Below are positions 1-8,867 of a stretch of DNA of 64,000 nt, piece after piece; the first letter of the stretch is position 1; every line of letters begins with the position of its first letter. This stretch comes from Variovorax flavidus. GTDB taxonomy: Bacteria > Pseudomonadota > Gammaproteobacteria > Burkholderiales > Burkholderiaceae_C. Location: contig NZ_JASZYE010000001.1 in NCBI RefSeq assembly GCF_030317145.1, positions 682,001 to 746,000 of the forward strand, given 5' to 3'. The notes under the pieces were generated by a model. The model did not search any database. It worked only from the letters and a program-made list of their open reading frames with translations, and was not told the origin of the DNA. Both the position numbers and the translations under genes were made by a program.

Positions 1-74
1 TGCAGGTCATCGAGGAAGGACGGGGAGGGGACGCGTCGTCTGCGGCTCTTGCATCGCCCGCAAAGAAGGGGTGA
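1..74 (+). CDS. C-terminal tail of an upstream protein (partial)
   Basis: An open frame enters the window and stops at TGA 72-74. Only about 23 residues are visible, ending SSAALASPAKKG. Its stop overlaps the GTG start of the next gene (GTGA at 71-74), the arrangement expected for translational coupling. Outer-membrane factors of the NodT type usually follow the periplasmic adaptor and inner-membrane RND pump genes, so this is probably the tail of an efflux component. That identity is inferred from position only; the residues themselves are not diagnostic. Confidence 0.5.
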   Translation, partial: QVIEEGRGGDASSAALASPAKKG

Positions 75-1552
75 GCGCCGTGACAGTTCAGCTTTGCCGC
101 ACAGTGCGGCCTCTGGGTCTTTGCGCGCTTTCCGCTGCGGCAGTGCTGCTGGCGGCGTGTACGACGGTCGGTCCCGACTACCGGCAACCTGCCGACGCCA
201 TCGCCGGCCAACCCGCAGCTGCGGCGCCGTTCGAGGGCGCGCAGCCGTCGCGACGGTCGCCGGACGCTGCTTCGGCGCAACCCTATTCACAGGCACCGCT
301 GCCGGCGCACTGGTGGCGGCTGTACAGCGATCCCTTGCTCGACCGGTTGGTGGAGCAAGCCCTCGCGCACAACACCGACCTGCGTCAGGCCGTGGCCAAC
401 CTGGAGCGCGTCGAGGCACTCGAGGCCGAGGTCGATGGCGCCAGCAAGCCCACCATCGGCGTGAACGGCGGGCCGTCGTACGGGCACGTGTCGGGCCTGT
501 CGCTGCTGCAACCCGGCTATCAGCCGCCCAGCGACTTTCACTACAGCGCAGGTGTCGCGGTGTCGTACCAGCTCGACCTGTTCGGCCAGATCCGCCGCGC
601 GAGCGAGGCATCGCACGCGAGCACCGAAGCAGCTTCGGCTGCGCTGGACCTGGTGCGCGTCAGCGTCGCGGCCGGCACGGCGCGCGCCTACGCCGATGTG
701 TGTTCGACCGGCCTGCGACTGCGCAGCGCGCGGAAGTCGGCCGAACTGCAGCAGGAGGCGGTGGACGCCTCGCAGCGGCTTCAACAGGCCGGGCGCGTCG
801 GCGTCATCGACGTGTCGCGCGCACGCAGCCAGGCGCAGCAACTGCTCGCGGCCTTGCCGCCGCTGCAGGCGCAGCGCGAAGGTGCCGTGTACCGGCTGGC
901 CACGCTCACGGGCACGCCGCCGCAAGCCTTCTCCAAGGAGGTGACCGGGTGCGAGGCTCCGCCGCGCGTGGCGGGTGCCGTGCCGGTGGGCGATGGCGCC
1001 GAGTTGCTGCGTCGCCGGCCGGACATTCGCCAGGCCGAGCGCGAGCTTGCCGCCGCCACGGCGCGGATCGGCGTGGCCGTGGCCGACCGCTACCCGAAGA
1101 TCACGCTGGGTCTTTCGGCGTCCTCCGCCGGCCTGGCCGATGGCTTTGCTCGCCGCGACACCTTTGCGTGGAGTCTCGGGCCGCTGATCTCCTGGACCCT
1201 CCCCAACACCGGCGTCGTCGATGCCCGCATTGCGCAGGCCGAAGCCGGCACGCGGATGGCCGCCGCGAAGTTCGACGGCACGGTGTTGACGGCCCTGCGC
1301 GAAACCGAAACGGCGCTCAGCGCCTACGCGCACGAACTCGACCGGAATGCAGCGCTCCAGGCTTCGCGCGACGAGGCGTCCACCGTCGCCGGCCAGGCGC
1401 GCCGGATGTACCAGAGCGGCAAGGTCGGCTATCTCGATGCGCTCGACGCCGAGCGCTCGCTGGCCTCTGGCGAGGCGGCACTCGCGGCGTCGGACGCTCA
1501 ACTCGCGGACGACCAGGTCACGTTGTTCCTCGCCCTCGGCGGCGGCTGGTGA
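71..1552 (+). CDS. NodT/OprM-family outer-membrane efflux lipoprotein
   Basis: This is the outer-membrane channel of a tripartite RND or MFS efflux pump, exporting small toxic compounds across the outer membrane. The 493-residue length fits the family. The N-terminus has a lipoprotein signal with lipobox LLAAC (Cys30), followed by TTVGPDYRQP, the typical opening of NodT proteins. Two outer-membrane efflux repeats follow; the motif RRPDIRQAERELAAATARIG in the second half and YQSGKVGYLDALDAERSL near the end are family hallmarks. The start is GTG at 71, overlapping the upstream stop; a second GTG at 80 is possible. It is the last gene of an efflux operon whose other genes lie outside the window. 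The substrate cannot be told. Confidence 0.93.
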   Translation: MSAVTVQLCRTVRPLGLCALSAAAVLLAACTTVGPDYRQPADAIAGQPAAAAPFEGAQPSRRSPDAASAQPYSQAPLPAHWWRLYSDPLLDRLVEQALAHNTDLRQAVANLERVEALEAEVDGASKPTIGVNGGPSYGHVSGLSLLQPGYQPPSDFHYSAGVAVSYQLDLFGQIRRASEASHASTEAASAALDLVRVSVAAGTARAYADVCSTGLRLRSARKSAELQQEAVDASQRLQQAGRVGVIDVSRARSQAQQLLAALPPLQAQREGAVYRLATLTGTPPQAFSKEVTGCEAPPRVAGAVPVGDGAELLRRRPDIRQAERELAAATARIGVAVADRYPKITLGLSASSAGLADGFARRDTFAWSLGPLISWTLPNTGVVDARIAQAEAGTRMAAAKFDGTVLTALRETETALSAYAHELDRNAALQASRDEASTVAGQARRMYQSGKVGYLDALDAERSLASGEAALAASDAQLADDQVTLFLALGGGW

Positions 1553-1604
1553 GCAGCACCGTGAGCCCACCCCCCACTCCAATCAACTCAAAGGAGAAAG
1601 CTGA

Positions 1605-4019
1605 ATGATCGACCCATCCACCTACCGGACGGGAGGCCTTCGATGGCTGCTCGTTCTGTTCGGGATCGTGCTCCTGCTGTGCGGCGCCGCGCTGGCGCTT
1701 GGCGGCGTGCGGCTCGCGAGCGTGGGCGGCTCCTGGTACTACCTGCTGGGAGGCGCGGCCTTGCTCGTTGCCGGTGTGCAGTACGCGCGCCGCCGGCCCT
1801 CCGCACTCGCCTGGCTCGGCCTGGCCTTCATCGGCACGGTGGTCTGGGCGCTGGCGGAGGTCGGCTTCGACTACTGGCAGTTGATCCCGAGGCTGGTGAT
1901 GCTGGCGGTGCTCACGATGTTCGGCCTGCTGCTGGCGCCACGCCTGGGCGCCATCGGTCCGAAGGCCGCGTATGGGATGGCTGGGGTGCTCTTCGTCGCT
2001 CTGCTCGCCACGCTCGCCCTGGGTTTCGTCCCGCATGGCGTGACGCGCCCGTCCGCTCCTGCAATGGCCGCCGTCGCAGCGCCTGCCCCCAAGGGCTCCG
2101 TGGGTGCTGCGACCGATTGGCAGTACTACGGTCGGACCCCGAACGGCACCCGCTTCGCGCCGATCGACCAGATCAACACCTCCAACGTGAAGCAGCTCGA
2201 AGTGGCATGGACCTTCCGCACCGGCCGCGATACCAAGGGCATGACCGAGGACCAGAACACGCCGCTCCAGATTGGCAACACGATCTATTCGTGCACGCCG
2301 CACAACGTGCTGTTCGCACTGAACGCGGACACCGGCGAGCAGCGGTGGAAGTTCGACCCCGAAGCCAAGTCGCCGCTCTGGCAACGCTGCCGGGGCGTGA
2401 GCTTCTTCGACGTCGCGGCGGCTGCGCCGGCGACGACCGCGACGGCGAACACGAGCGCGCCTGCGCCCGCGGGCAACAGCTGTGCCCAGCGCGTCGTCAT
2501 GACCACCATCGACAGCCGGCTCATGGAGGTCGACGCCCACAGCGGCACGCCTTGCGCCGCCTTCGGCAACAACGGCACCGTGGATCTCAAGGCCGGCATG
2601 GGCAAGGTGGACCCCGGTTTCTACTTCCAGACCTCCGCGCCGACGGTGGTGCGCAACCTGGTCATCGTGGGTGGGTGGGTGTGGGACAACGTCGCGCTGG
2701 GTGAACCCTCCGGCGTGGTGCGTGCCTTCAATGCGAACACCGGCGCGCTGGTGTGGGCCTGGGACCTGGGCAATCCGGCGATCACCGCCGAACCGCCTGC
2801 GGGCGAGACCTATACCCGAGGCACGCCGAACGTGTGGTCCACCCCGGCCTTCGACGACAAGCTGGGCCTGATCTACCTGCCGACCGGCAATGCGACGCCC
2901 GACTTCTGGGGCGGCTCGCGGAGCAAGGCCGCAGAGGCGTATTCGGCCGCGGTCGTGGCGCTGGACATCCAGACCGGACGCGAACGCTGGAAGTTCCAGA
3001 CCACCCACCACGACGTGTGGGACTACGACGTGCCATCGCAGCCTGCGCTGTACGACGTGCTGGACAAGAAGGGCGGCACCGTGCCCGCGCTGGTACAGAC
3101 CACCAAGCGCGGCCAGATCTTCATGCTGGACCGGCGCGATGGCACGCCCATTGCCGAAGTGCAGGAAAAGCCCGTGCCGCAAGGTGCGGCGGAAGGCGAC
3201 CATCTCTCGCCGACGCAGCCTTACTCCGTTGGCATGCCCGGCGTCGGCACGAACACGCTCACCGAATCGGACATGTGGGGCGTCTCGCCCTTCGATCAGC
3301 TGCTTTGCCGGATCCAGTTCAAGCAGTTGCGCTACGAAGGCGATTTCACGCCGCCCAACACCACCAAGAGCCTGCAATACCCCGGCTTCTATGGCGGCAT
3401 GAACTGGGGCAGTTCGTCGATCGACGAGCGCAACGGCACGCTGATCGTCAACGACATGCGCGTGGCGCAGGTGGTGCAACTCATCCCGCGCGACGAGACG
3501 GAACGGCGCCTCGCCGCCAAGAAGGCAGGTGCCGACGGCCATGCGGGCCTCGCTTCGCAGACCGGAACGCCTTTCGGTGCAGACAAGAACATGTTCATGT
3601 CCGTGCTCGGCGTTCCCTGCCAGAAGCCGCCGTTCGGCGCGATGACCGCCATCGACCTGAACACGCGGCAGGTCGTGTGGCAGGTGCCGCTGGGCACCGT
3701 GCATGACGCAGGCCCCCTCGGTATTCCGACGCGCATGTCGATGCCCGTGGGCATGCCGACGCTCGGCGGTCCGGTCACGACCCAGGGCGGCCTGGTCTTC
3801 TATGCCGGCACGCAGGACTACTTCCTGCGCGCGCTCGACGCGTCGAACGGTGACGAGCTGTGGAAAGCCCGGCTGCCAGTCGGCGCGCAGGCCACGCCGA
3901 TGACCTACGTCTCGCCCGACACCGGTCGCCAATACGTGGTGGTGTCGGTGGGCGGCGCGCGCGGCTCGCCCGACCGCGGCGACTACATCATTGCGTACGC
4001 ACTGCCCAAAGCGAACTGA
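1605..4019 (+). CDS. gcd: Membrane-bound PQQ-dependent dehydrogenase, glucose/quinate/shikimate type
   Basis: The protein oxidises glucose (or quinate/shikimate) in the periplasm with pyrroloquinoline quinone and passes electrons to ubiquinone. At 804 residues it has the usual length of the membrane-bound group. About five hydrophobic helices fill residues 12-145, including LVLFGIVLLLCGAALAL; an eight-bladed propeller follows. Typical propeller stretches are DWQYYGRTPNGTRFAPIDQI, NTPLQIGNTIYSCTPHNVLF and THHDVWDYDVPSQPAL. A ribosome site AAGGAGAAAGC precedes ATG 1605. It lies 52 nt behind the efflux gene but ends in its own terminator, so it may be separately expressed. No PQQ synthesis genes are visible. 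Glucose as substrate is likely but quinate or another polyol is not excluded. Confidence 0.93.
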   Translation: MIDPSTYRTGGLRWLLVLFGIVLLLCGAALALGGVRLASVGGSWYYLLGGAALLVAGVQYARRRPSALAWLGLAFIGTVVWALAEVGFDYWQLIPRLVMLAVLTMFGLLLAPRLGAIGPKAAYGMAGVLFVALLATLALGFVPHGVTRPSAPAMAAVAAPAPKGSVGAATDWQYYGRTPNGTRFAPIDQINTSNVKQLEVAWTFRTGRDTKGMTEDQNTPLQIGNTIYSCTPHNVLFALNADTGEQRWKFDPEAKSPLWQRCRGVSFFDVAAAAPATTATANTSAPAPAGNSCAQRVVMTTIDSRLMEVDAHSGTPCAAFGNNGTVDLKAGMGKVDPGFYFQTSAPTVVRNLVIVGGWVWDNVALGEPSGVVRAFNANTGALVWAWDLGNPAITAEPPAGETYTRGTPNVWSTPAFDDKLGLIYLPTGNATPDFWGGSRSKAAEAYSAAVVALDIQTGRERWKFQTTHHDVWDYDVPSQPALYDVLDKKGGTVPALVQTTKRGQIFMLDRRDGTPIAEVQEKPVPQGAAEGDHLSPTQPYSVGMPGVGTNTLTESDMWGVSPFDQLLCRIQFKQLRYEGDFTPPNTTKSLQYPGFYGGMNWGSSSIDERNGTLIVNDMRVAQVVQLIPRDETERRLAAKKAGADGHAGLASQTGTPFGADKNMFMSVLGVPCQKPPFGAMTAIDLNTRQVVWQVPLGTVHDAGPLGIPTRMSMPVGMPTLGGPVTTQGGLVFYAGTQDYFLRALDASNGDELWKARLPVGAQATPMTYVSPDTGRQYVVVSVGGARGSPDRGDYIIAYALPKAN

Positions 4020-4034
4020 TCGACCACACCTGCG

Positions 4035-4069
4035 AAAAGGCCCGCCCCGGGTAACCGGGCGGGCCTTTT
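4035..4069 (+). terminator. Rho-independent terminator after gcd
   Basis: A perfect inverted repeat AAAAGGCCCGCCC / GGGCGGGCCTTTT, with a short CGGGTAACC-type loop, starts 16 nt after the gcd stop and ends in a T-run. It is symmetrical, with A-run before and T-run after the stem, so it could act from both strands. Confidence 0.9.
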
Positions 4070-4255
4070 CGTCATGTCACATGAGGTCGAGCTGTGGCGT
4101 ACGCCGAACAAGCGAGAAGTTCGCCACAGGTGACACCGGCTCCCAGGGAGTTCGTGCATTTGTGCGCAGATTCGGCGACCCGGCGAAAAGTAATCCATTC
4201 GATTACACGTAACAGTGTTTGACAATCGCGCGAAACTTATTGGGTCTCGTGCGCC

Positions 4256-4894
4256 ATGGAAGCTTCTCGCTGGGTTGGAACGTTTCTTCGATTCCTCGGC
4301 CTTCGTGGCGCATCGAGGAAGCGCACGCCGTCGCGATCGACCGCACGCGTCGTTGCGTCGGGCCATCGCCCGGCGGCACATCCTGTTGCCAGGGAGCCCG
4401 TCCGAACGCCGGCGCCGGCTGCTCCTGTCTTCAGGCAGCCTGTCGTGGTCGCTCCTGTCGCTCCTGTCGCTCCTGTCGAAGCGGTCAAGGCTCCGAGTCC
4501 GCTCCCGCCTCTGCCCGTCAAGCCCGAAGCGCCGACGCTTGCCGTCGCGCCGCCTCAACCAGCCAGGACGGTCGCGCCACCCGTCGCGCCTCCCGAGTTC
4601 ATCCGGCAAATCATGCAACCCGCGGTCCAGCCCGAGCCGGAAGAGGCGCCTGCGGCCGTCAAGCCCATGCGCACGCTGGAAGAGGTCAGGGCGGATCTGG
4701 CCCGGCTGCGCGCGAGTGCAAAAGAGCGGCACGCGCAGGCCATGGTCCCGGTCCGGCGCGATGTCGCCTTCGAGCCCACGGACTTCATGGACTTCGCCAA
4801 GCCGGAGCCCCGCCCCAGCGAGGATTCCGGGTCGAGCTTCGAGGCCACGGCGTATCTGGACTTCACCACGCTGAAGCCGCGCGAAAGCACCTAG
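4256..4894 (+). CDS. Hypothetical proline/valine-rich protein
   Basis: This 212-residue protein is not recognised. The frame was chosen over two overlapping open frames because its composition is protein-like: a basic N-terminus (to about residue 50), a long Pro/Val/Ala-rich linker (residues 50-135) with repeated VAP units, and an acidic, ordered-looking C-terminus (EPTDFMDFAKPEP and FEATAYLDFTTLKP, which look like two copies of a short DF-containing motif). No signal peptide or membrane segment is seen. No strong ribosome site precedes the ATG. It ends 5 nt before the convergent GntR gene. The linker-and-motif layout suggests a scaffold or docking role, but that is a guess. Confidence 0.65.
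   Translation: MEASRWVGTFLRFLGLRGASRKRTPSRSTARVVASGHRPAAHPVAREPVRTPAPAAPVFRQPVVVAPVAPVAPVEAVKAPSPLPPLPVKPEAPTLAVAPPQPARTVAPPVAPPEFIRQIMQPAVQPEPEEAPAAVKPMRTLEEVRADLARLRASAKERHAQAMVPVRRDVAFEPTDFMDFAKPEPRPSEDSGSSFEATAYLDFTTLKPREST
4448..4474 (+). repeat. Three tandem 9-bp units encoding Val-Ala-Pro
   Basis: GTCGCTCCT occurs three times head to tail inside the proline-rich linker of the hypothetical gene. The unit is a multiple of three, so copy-number change by slippage would lengthen or shorten the linker without shifting the frame. Confidence 0.8.
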
Positions 4895-4898
4895 GGAG

Positions 4899-5624
4899 CT
4901 AGGCGGCGACCCGTCCCGCCAATGCGTCGGAGGGCGACAGCGCCAGATGAGGCGAGTTGAGCAGCAACTGCGCCGTGTTGTCGAGGTGCTCGGCGATCAG
5001 CGCCTGCGCAGACTCGATATCCCTGTTGAGCACCGCGTCGACCAGCGCCTGGTGCTCTCCCTTCACATCGCGCTCCGTCACGCCAAGCGGCGCAGAGAGC
5101 TGCCGATAACGCTCGCTCTGCTGATAGAGGATCTGATGCATTCGCAGCAGCCACTGGTTCGGGCAACCGTTCACCAGCGCGCGATGGAAGTCACCGTGGC
5201 TCTGCGCCCATTCGGCGCTGAGTTGCGTAGGGCGCTCCGGGTCGCGCTCGGCCACGCGCGAGAGACGATGGAAGGCCGAGACGATGCCGCCTTCCCAATC
5301 GAGATCGCCATGACGGATCGCCTCGGCCAGGCAGAGCTTCTCGATCTCGATGCGCGCCTCGACGAGGTGCAGCAACTCGGCCGCCGACACCGGACTCACC
5401 CGATAGCCCCGCGCCGGCTCCGACACGACCAGCGCCTCGGCTTCGAGCATGGCGAGGCCCTCGCGCACGGCGCCGGCGCTGACTTCGATTTCCTCGGCCA
5501 GCGCAGCGATGTTCAGCTTGGACCCGGGCAGCAGCCGCCCGCCGACGATGGCCGTGCGCAGCCTTTCGTAGACGAGGCGTGTCTGGCTGATGCCTCTGCT
5601 GGGGCGCTCGCTCATCGCAGCCAC
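4899..5624 (-). CDS. GntR-family transcriptional regulator, FCD domain
   Basis: A 241-residue regulator of the FadR subfamily. A winged helix-turn-helix occupies about residues 12-80 (LVYERLRTAIVGGRLLPGSK, then the recognition helix region VSAGAVREGLAMLEAEALV); an all-helical FCD ligand-binding domain follows (about 85-220) with the metal-site histidines expected in HGDFHRALV and near EHLDN. The gene is divergent from the dioxygenase/FAA-hydrolase/ABC operon with a 105-nt AT-rich spacer holding an inverted repeat, so it most likely represses that operon and releases it when an aromatic acid or related metabolite binds. Start could be Met at 5624 or 5615. The effector is unknown. Confidence 0.9.
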   Translation of the reverse strand: MAAMSERPSRGISQTRLVYERLRTAIVGGRLLPGSKLNIAALAEEIEVSAGAVREGLAMLEAEALVVSEPARGYRVSPVSAAELLHLVEARIEIEKLCLAEAIRHGDLDWEGGIVSAFHRLSRVAERDPERPTQLSAEWAQSHGDFHRALVNGCPNQWLLRMHQILYQQSERYRQLSAPLGVTERDVKGEHQALVDAVLNRDIESAQALIAEHLDNTAQLLLNSPHLALSPSDALAGRVAA

Positions 5625-5651
5625 TTCTTGTAAACCCTAACCATAGATAAA

Positions 5652-5670
5652 AAACTAGCCGATATAGTTT
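5652..5670. promoter_or_regulatory. Candidate GntR operator between divergent genes
   Basis: The only compact perfect inverted repeat in the divergent spacer is AAACTA-GCCGATA-TAGTTT. It sits 28-46 nt upstream of the regulator start and 60-78 nt upstream of the dioxygenase start, where a repressor could control both promoters. A looser GAAG...CTTC pair lies at about 5695-5713. The assignment as operator is inference. Confidence 0.4.
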
Positions 5671-5729
5671 GACGCAAAGAATATATTATTTCCAAGAAGC
5701 GTACAAACTTCGAACTGGAGCGAGACAAC

Positions 5730-6701
5730 ATGGCTGACATCCAGCTGCGCACCCGCAAGGACCCGAACCGCGCCGACGATCACAGCGTGCACTCGCTGGA
5801 CCGCTTCGTCTTCACCGTGCCGGATCTCGATGAGGCGGCGCGCTTCTACGATGCCTTTGGCCTGCAGGTCGAAAAGGGCGAAGGGCGGCTCGATCTCCAC
5901 ACGGCCGGTCATCCGCACGCATGGGGCTCTCTGTTCCAGGCGGCGGGTCCGAAGAAGCTTCAGTACCTGCGCTTCGGCTGCTTCGCCGAGGACCTGGCGG
6001 CCATCGCCGAGCGCATCGACCGGCTGGGTGTGCCGCGATGCGAGCCGCATGCGCTGGGCGACGCGGAAGGCATCTGGGTCAGGCATCCGGACGGCTTTCC
6101 GGTGCAGATCGTGGCGGCGGCCAAGAGCTCGCCGGACGCGCGCGCTGAACGCATCCCTGAATCCGCCGTCCCGATGGGCACCGGCGCGTCGCTTGCCCGC
6201 TCGCGCATCCCCAAGGTCCGGCCGAGGCGGCTGTCGCACGTGCTGCTGTTCTCGCCCAACGTGGGCGATGCCATCGTGTTCTATCAGGACGCGCTGGGCC
6301 TGCGCCTCACGGATCGCTCGGGCGAACTCGTTGTCTTCATGCATGGTGCGCACGGCAGCGACCACCACATGATCGCGATGGCCAAATCCGATGGCCCGGG
6401 TCTTCACCACACCAGCTGGGACGTTGCCAGCATCGACGAGGTCGGCCGCGGCATGGAGCAGATGTACGCGGCGGGCTATCCGCGCGGCTGGGGTGTCGGG
6501 CGCCACGTGCTGGGCTCCAACTACTTCTATTACGTGCGCGACCCCTGGGGCAGCCACGCCGAATACTCCTACGACATCGACTACGTGCCCGGCGGCTTCG
6601 AGTGGCCCGCCGGCGACCATCCGCCCGAGGACTCCTTCTATGCCTGGGGCCCGGCAGTGCCGGAAGACTTCATCACCAACTTCGAGATCCGCAACGGTTG
6701 A
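5730..6701 (+). CDS. Extradiol (catechol 2,3-dioxygenase type) VOC-family dioxygenase
   Basis: A 323-residue protein with two vicinal-oxygen-chelate modules (about residues 20-130 and 165-290), the layout of type I extradiol ring-cleavage dioxygenases that open catechols next to the two hydroxyls with Fe(II). The three metal ligands can be placed: His170 (RLSHVLLFSP), the His pair 226-227 (GLHHTSWDV) and Glu278 (SHAEYSYD). A ribosome site (TGGAGCG) precedes ATG 5730. It is the first gene of the GntR-controlled operon and is followed by an FAA hydrolase, the classic next step for a meta-cleavage product. No ring hydroxylase is present, so the imported substrate may already be a catechol-like compound. 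The exact substrate is unknown. Confidence 0.88.
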   Translation: MADIQLRTRKDPNRADDHSVHSLDRFVFTVPDLDEAARFYDAFGLQVEKGEGRLDLHTAGHPHAWGSLFQAAGPKKLQYLRFGCFAEDLAAIAERIDRLGVPRCEPHALGDAEGIWVRHPDGFPVQIVAAAKSSPDARAERIPESAVPMGTGASLARSRIPKVRPRRLSHVLLFSPNVGDAIVFYQDALGLRLTDRSGELVVFMHGAHGSDHHMIAMAKSDGPGLHHTSWDVASIDEVGRGMEQMYAAGYPRGWGVGRHVLGSNYFYYVRDPWGSHAEYSYDIDYVPGGFEWPAGDHPPEDSFYAWGPAVPEDFITNFEIRNG

Positions 6702-6755
6702 GCTGCGGGCGCCGGTCCCTTCGCCTTTCCCACCCTTTTACGGAAGACATCCAAC

Positions 6756-7610
6756 ATGCGCCTCGCAGCTTTCCAAAGCAACGGCCGGCCGGCCATCGGC
6801 CTGCGTCTCGACCAGGAGATCGTCAACCTCACCGCCGAAGGCCTGCCCGCCACGCTCGACGAACTGCTGCGCGCCGGGCCCGAAGGGCTGGCGGCGGCGA
6901 AGCGGGCCGGTGCGTCGGCCCGTTCGCGGCTGCCGCTGGCCGACATCGACTGGCTCCCGCCAGTTCAGATGCCATCGAAAGCCATCGCCGTGGGGCTCAA
7001 CTACGTGGACCACGCTGCCGAAGGGAACTTCGATCCGCCCAAGTACCCGGTGCTGTTCCATCGCTTTCCTTCGTCGTGGGTCGGGCACGGCCAGCCGCTG
7101 GTGCGGCCGCATGTGTCGACGCAGTTCGACTATGAAGGCGAGCTGGTCGTCGTCATCGGCAAGGCAGGCCGCTACATCGACAAGGGCAAGGCGCTGGACC
7201 ACGTGGCGGGCTACTCGCTCTTCAACGACGGTTCGATCCGCGACTACCAGTTCAAGTCGGCGCAATGGATGATGGGCAAGAACTTCGATCGCTCCGGCGC
7301 CTTCGGCCCCGAGTTCGTCACGGCGGATGAGCTGCCGTCGGGCGCCACCGGCCTGAGGCTGCAGACGCGGCTCAACGGCCAGGTGCTGCAGGAGGCGAAC
7401 ACGCGAGACATGATCTTCGACGTCGCGACGCTGGTGTCGGTGTGCTCCGAGCCCTTTGCGCTGCAGCCGGGCGACATCATCATCGCCGGCACGCCCGCGG
7501 GCGTGGGCTTTGCGCGCAAGCCGCCGATCTTCATGAAGGCGGGCGATGTGTGCGAGGTGGAGATCGAGGGCGTCGGACTGCTCTCGAATCCCGTCGTCGA
7601 TGGCGACTGA
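6756..7610 (+). CDS. Fumarylacetoacetate hydrolase family protein
   Basis: A 284-residue member of the FAH superfamily, which hydrolyses, hydrates or decarboxylates beta-diketo and 2-oxo-enoate intermediates using a divalent metal. Family motifs are present in order: VGLNYVDHAAEG, FDYEGELVVVIGKAGR with the acidic metal ligands, GYSLFNDGSIRDYQ, GKNFDRSGAFGPEFV and the C-terminal IIAGTPAGVGFARKPP. It follows the dioxygenase by 54 nt and precedes the transporter genes, so it most likely processes the ring-cleavage product. Whether it is a hydrolase, a 4-oxalocrotonate decarboxylase-like or an isomerase-like member cannot be decided by eye. Confidence 0.92.
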   Translation: MRLAAFQSNGRPAIGLRLDQEIVNLTAEGLPATLDELLRAGPEGLAAAKRAGASARSRLPLADIDWLPPVQMPSKAIAVGLNYVDHAAEGNFDPPKYPVLFHRFPSSWVGHGQPLVRPHVSTQFDYEGELVVVIGKAGRYIDKGKALDHVAGYSLFNDGSIRDYQFKSAQWMMGKNFDRSGAFGPEFVTADELPSGATGLRLQTRLNGQVLQEANTRDMIFDVATLVSVCSEPFALQPGDIIIAGTPAGVGFARKPPIFMKAGDVCEVEIEGVGLLSNPVVDGD

Positions 7611-7647
7611 GCCTTCCCGCTTCCCAGAACAATCACAGGAGACAAGC

Positions 7648-8862
7648 ATGAACATGGACCGTCGAACTTTCGTCGCCGCCGCCGGCGCTCTCGGCGCCAG
7701 TGCGCTCTTGACCCCGCATGCGTCGGCGCAGCCCGTCGGCACGCCCATCCGGGTCGGCGGCACGTTGGCGCTCACGGGGCCGCTGTCGGCCACGGGCCTC
7801 GTGCACAAGCTCACCGGCGAGATCTACGTCGACGGGCTCAACAAGCGCGGCGGCCTGCTGGGCCGGCCGGTCGAGTGGGTGCTGAAGGACGACCAGTCCA
7901 AGCCGGACCTGGCGCGCACGCTCTACGAGCAGCTCGTGACCTCGGACAAGGTCGACCTGCTCATCGGCCCGTACGCGACGGGCAACATCCTGTCGGCCAT
8001 GGGCGTGGCGCAGCGCTACAACAAGACGCTGGTGCACCATACCTTCGGGATCCCGAACCTCGCGAAGTACGACCAGCAGTTCCCGGCGTGGTCGATCGGG
8101 CCCGATCCCGAGAAGACGCTTCCGGCGCTGGTGCTCGACGCCCTGGCCGTTTCGGCCACGCCACCGAAGACCATCGCGGTCGTGACGAGCAAGTTCCCGT
8201 CAGTGCATTTCGTCGCGCTCGGTGCGCGCGAAGTCGCCAAGCAGCGCGGCCTGAAGGAAGTGATCTTTCTCGAGTGGGACTTCGGCAATCGCGACTTCGG
8301 CCCGATCGCCGGGCGCATCAAGGAAGCGAACCCGGATTTCATCTGGACCGGTGCGATCGGCCTGGAGGGCAACCAGCTGCTCGATGCGATGAAGAAGATC
8401 GACTACGCGCCGCTGCATCACTTCTATCACGTGCCTGCGCCGGCGCCGATGCTCAAGGCGCCCGAGGCCAACGGCGCGCTGTCGATGACGATCTTCGAGG
8501 ACCATCCGCCGTTCACCAACAACCCCGTGGCTGCCGAGTTCGTCAAGGTCTACCGCGATCGCGCTGCCCGCGCCGGCATGCCCGACACGGCCGTCGAGAC
8601 GCAAGCCGCGGCATCGTTCACGGCCTGGCAGCTCATCGAGGCCTCGGTGGTCGCCACCAAGGGTCTGGACGACAAGGCCATGGCGGCGTGGTTGCGTGCG
8701 AACCAGGTGGACACGATCCAGGGCAAGCTGCGCTTCAACGAGCGCGGCAACTTCGGCGCCGACCTGAGCCGCGTCAAGCAGGTGCAGAACGGCAAGTGGG
8801 TCACGGTCTGGCCCGCTGAATGGGCCGCGCCCGGCGCGAAGCTCCAGACACGAGGCGCATAG
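7648..8862 (+). CDS. Liv-type ABC transporter substrate-binding protein
   Basis: Periplasmic binding protein (404 residues) of the branched-chain amino acid type. The start at 7648 is set by AGGAGACAAGC just upstream and by the signal sequence MNMDRRTFVAAAGALGASA, which has a twin-arginine-like RRTF motif; longer in-frame starts would be without a signal. The mature protein opens with the family pattern IRVGGTLALTGPLSATG and continues with GRPVEWVLKDDQSKPDLA and LLIGPYATGNILS. It heads a complete set of transporter genes. Because the operon also carries a ring-cleavage dioxygenase, the ligand is more likely an aromatic acid or related compound than leucine; this is inferred from context. Confidence 0.92.
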   Translation: MNMDRRTFVAAAGALGASALLTPHASAQPVGTPIRVGGTLALTGPLSATGLVHKLTGEIYVDGLNKRGGLLGRPVEWVLKDDQSKPDLARTLYEQLVTSDKVDLLIGPYATGNILSAMGVAQRYNKTLVHHTFGIPNLAKYDQQFPAWSIGPDPEKTLPALVLDALAVSATPPKTIAVVTSKFPSVHFVALGAREVAKQRGLKEVIFLEWDFGNRDFGPIAGRIKEANPDFIWTGAIGLEGNQLLDAMKKIDYAPLHHFYHVPAPAPMLKAPEANGALSMTIFEDHPPFTNNPVAAEFVKVYRDRAARAGMPDTAVETQAAASFTAWQLIEASVVATKGLDDKAMAAWLRANQVDTIQGKLRFNERGNFGADLSRVKQVQNGKWVTVWPAEWAAPGAKLQTRGA

Positions 8863-8867
8863 GAAGG

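Noticed and set aside
1518..3932. Long open frame on the minus strand across gcd (about 800 codons)
   Set aside because: It is the mirror of gcd in high-GC DNA; the translation is Arg/His/Gly-rich with no domains, whereas gcd is clear on the plus strand.
4219..4247. TTGACA at 4219-4224 as -35 of a promoter for the proline-rich gene
   Set aside because: No -10-like hexamer is found 16-18 nt downstream, so it was not listed as a promoter.
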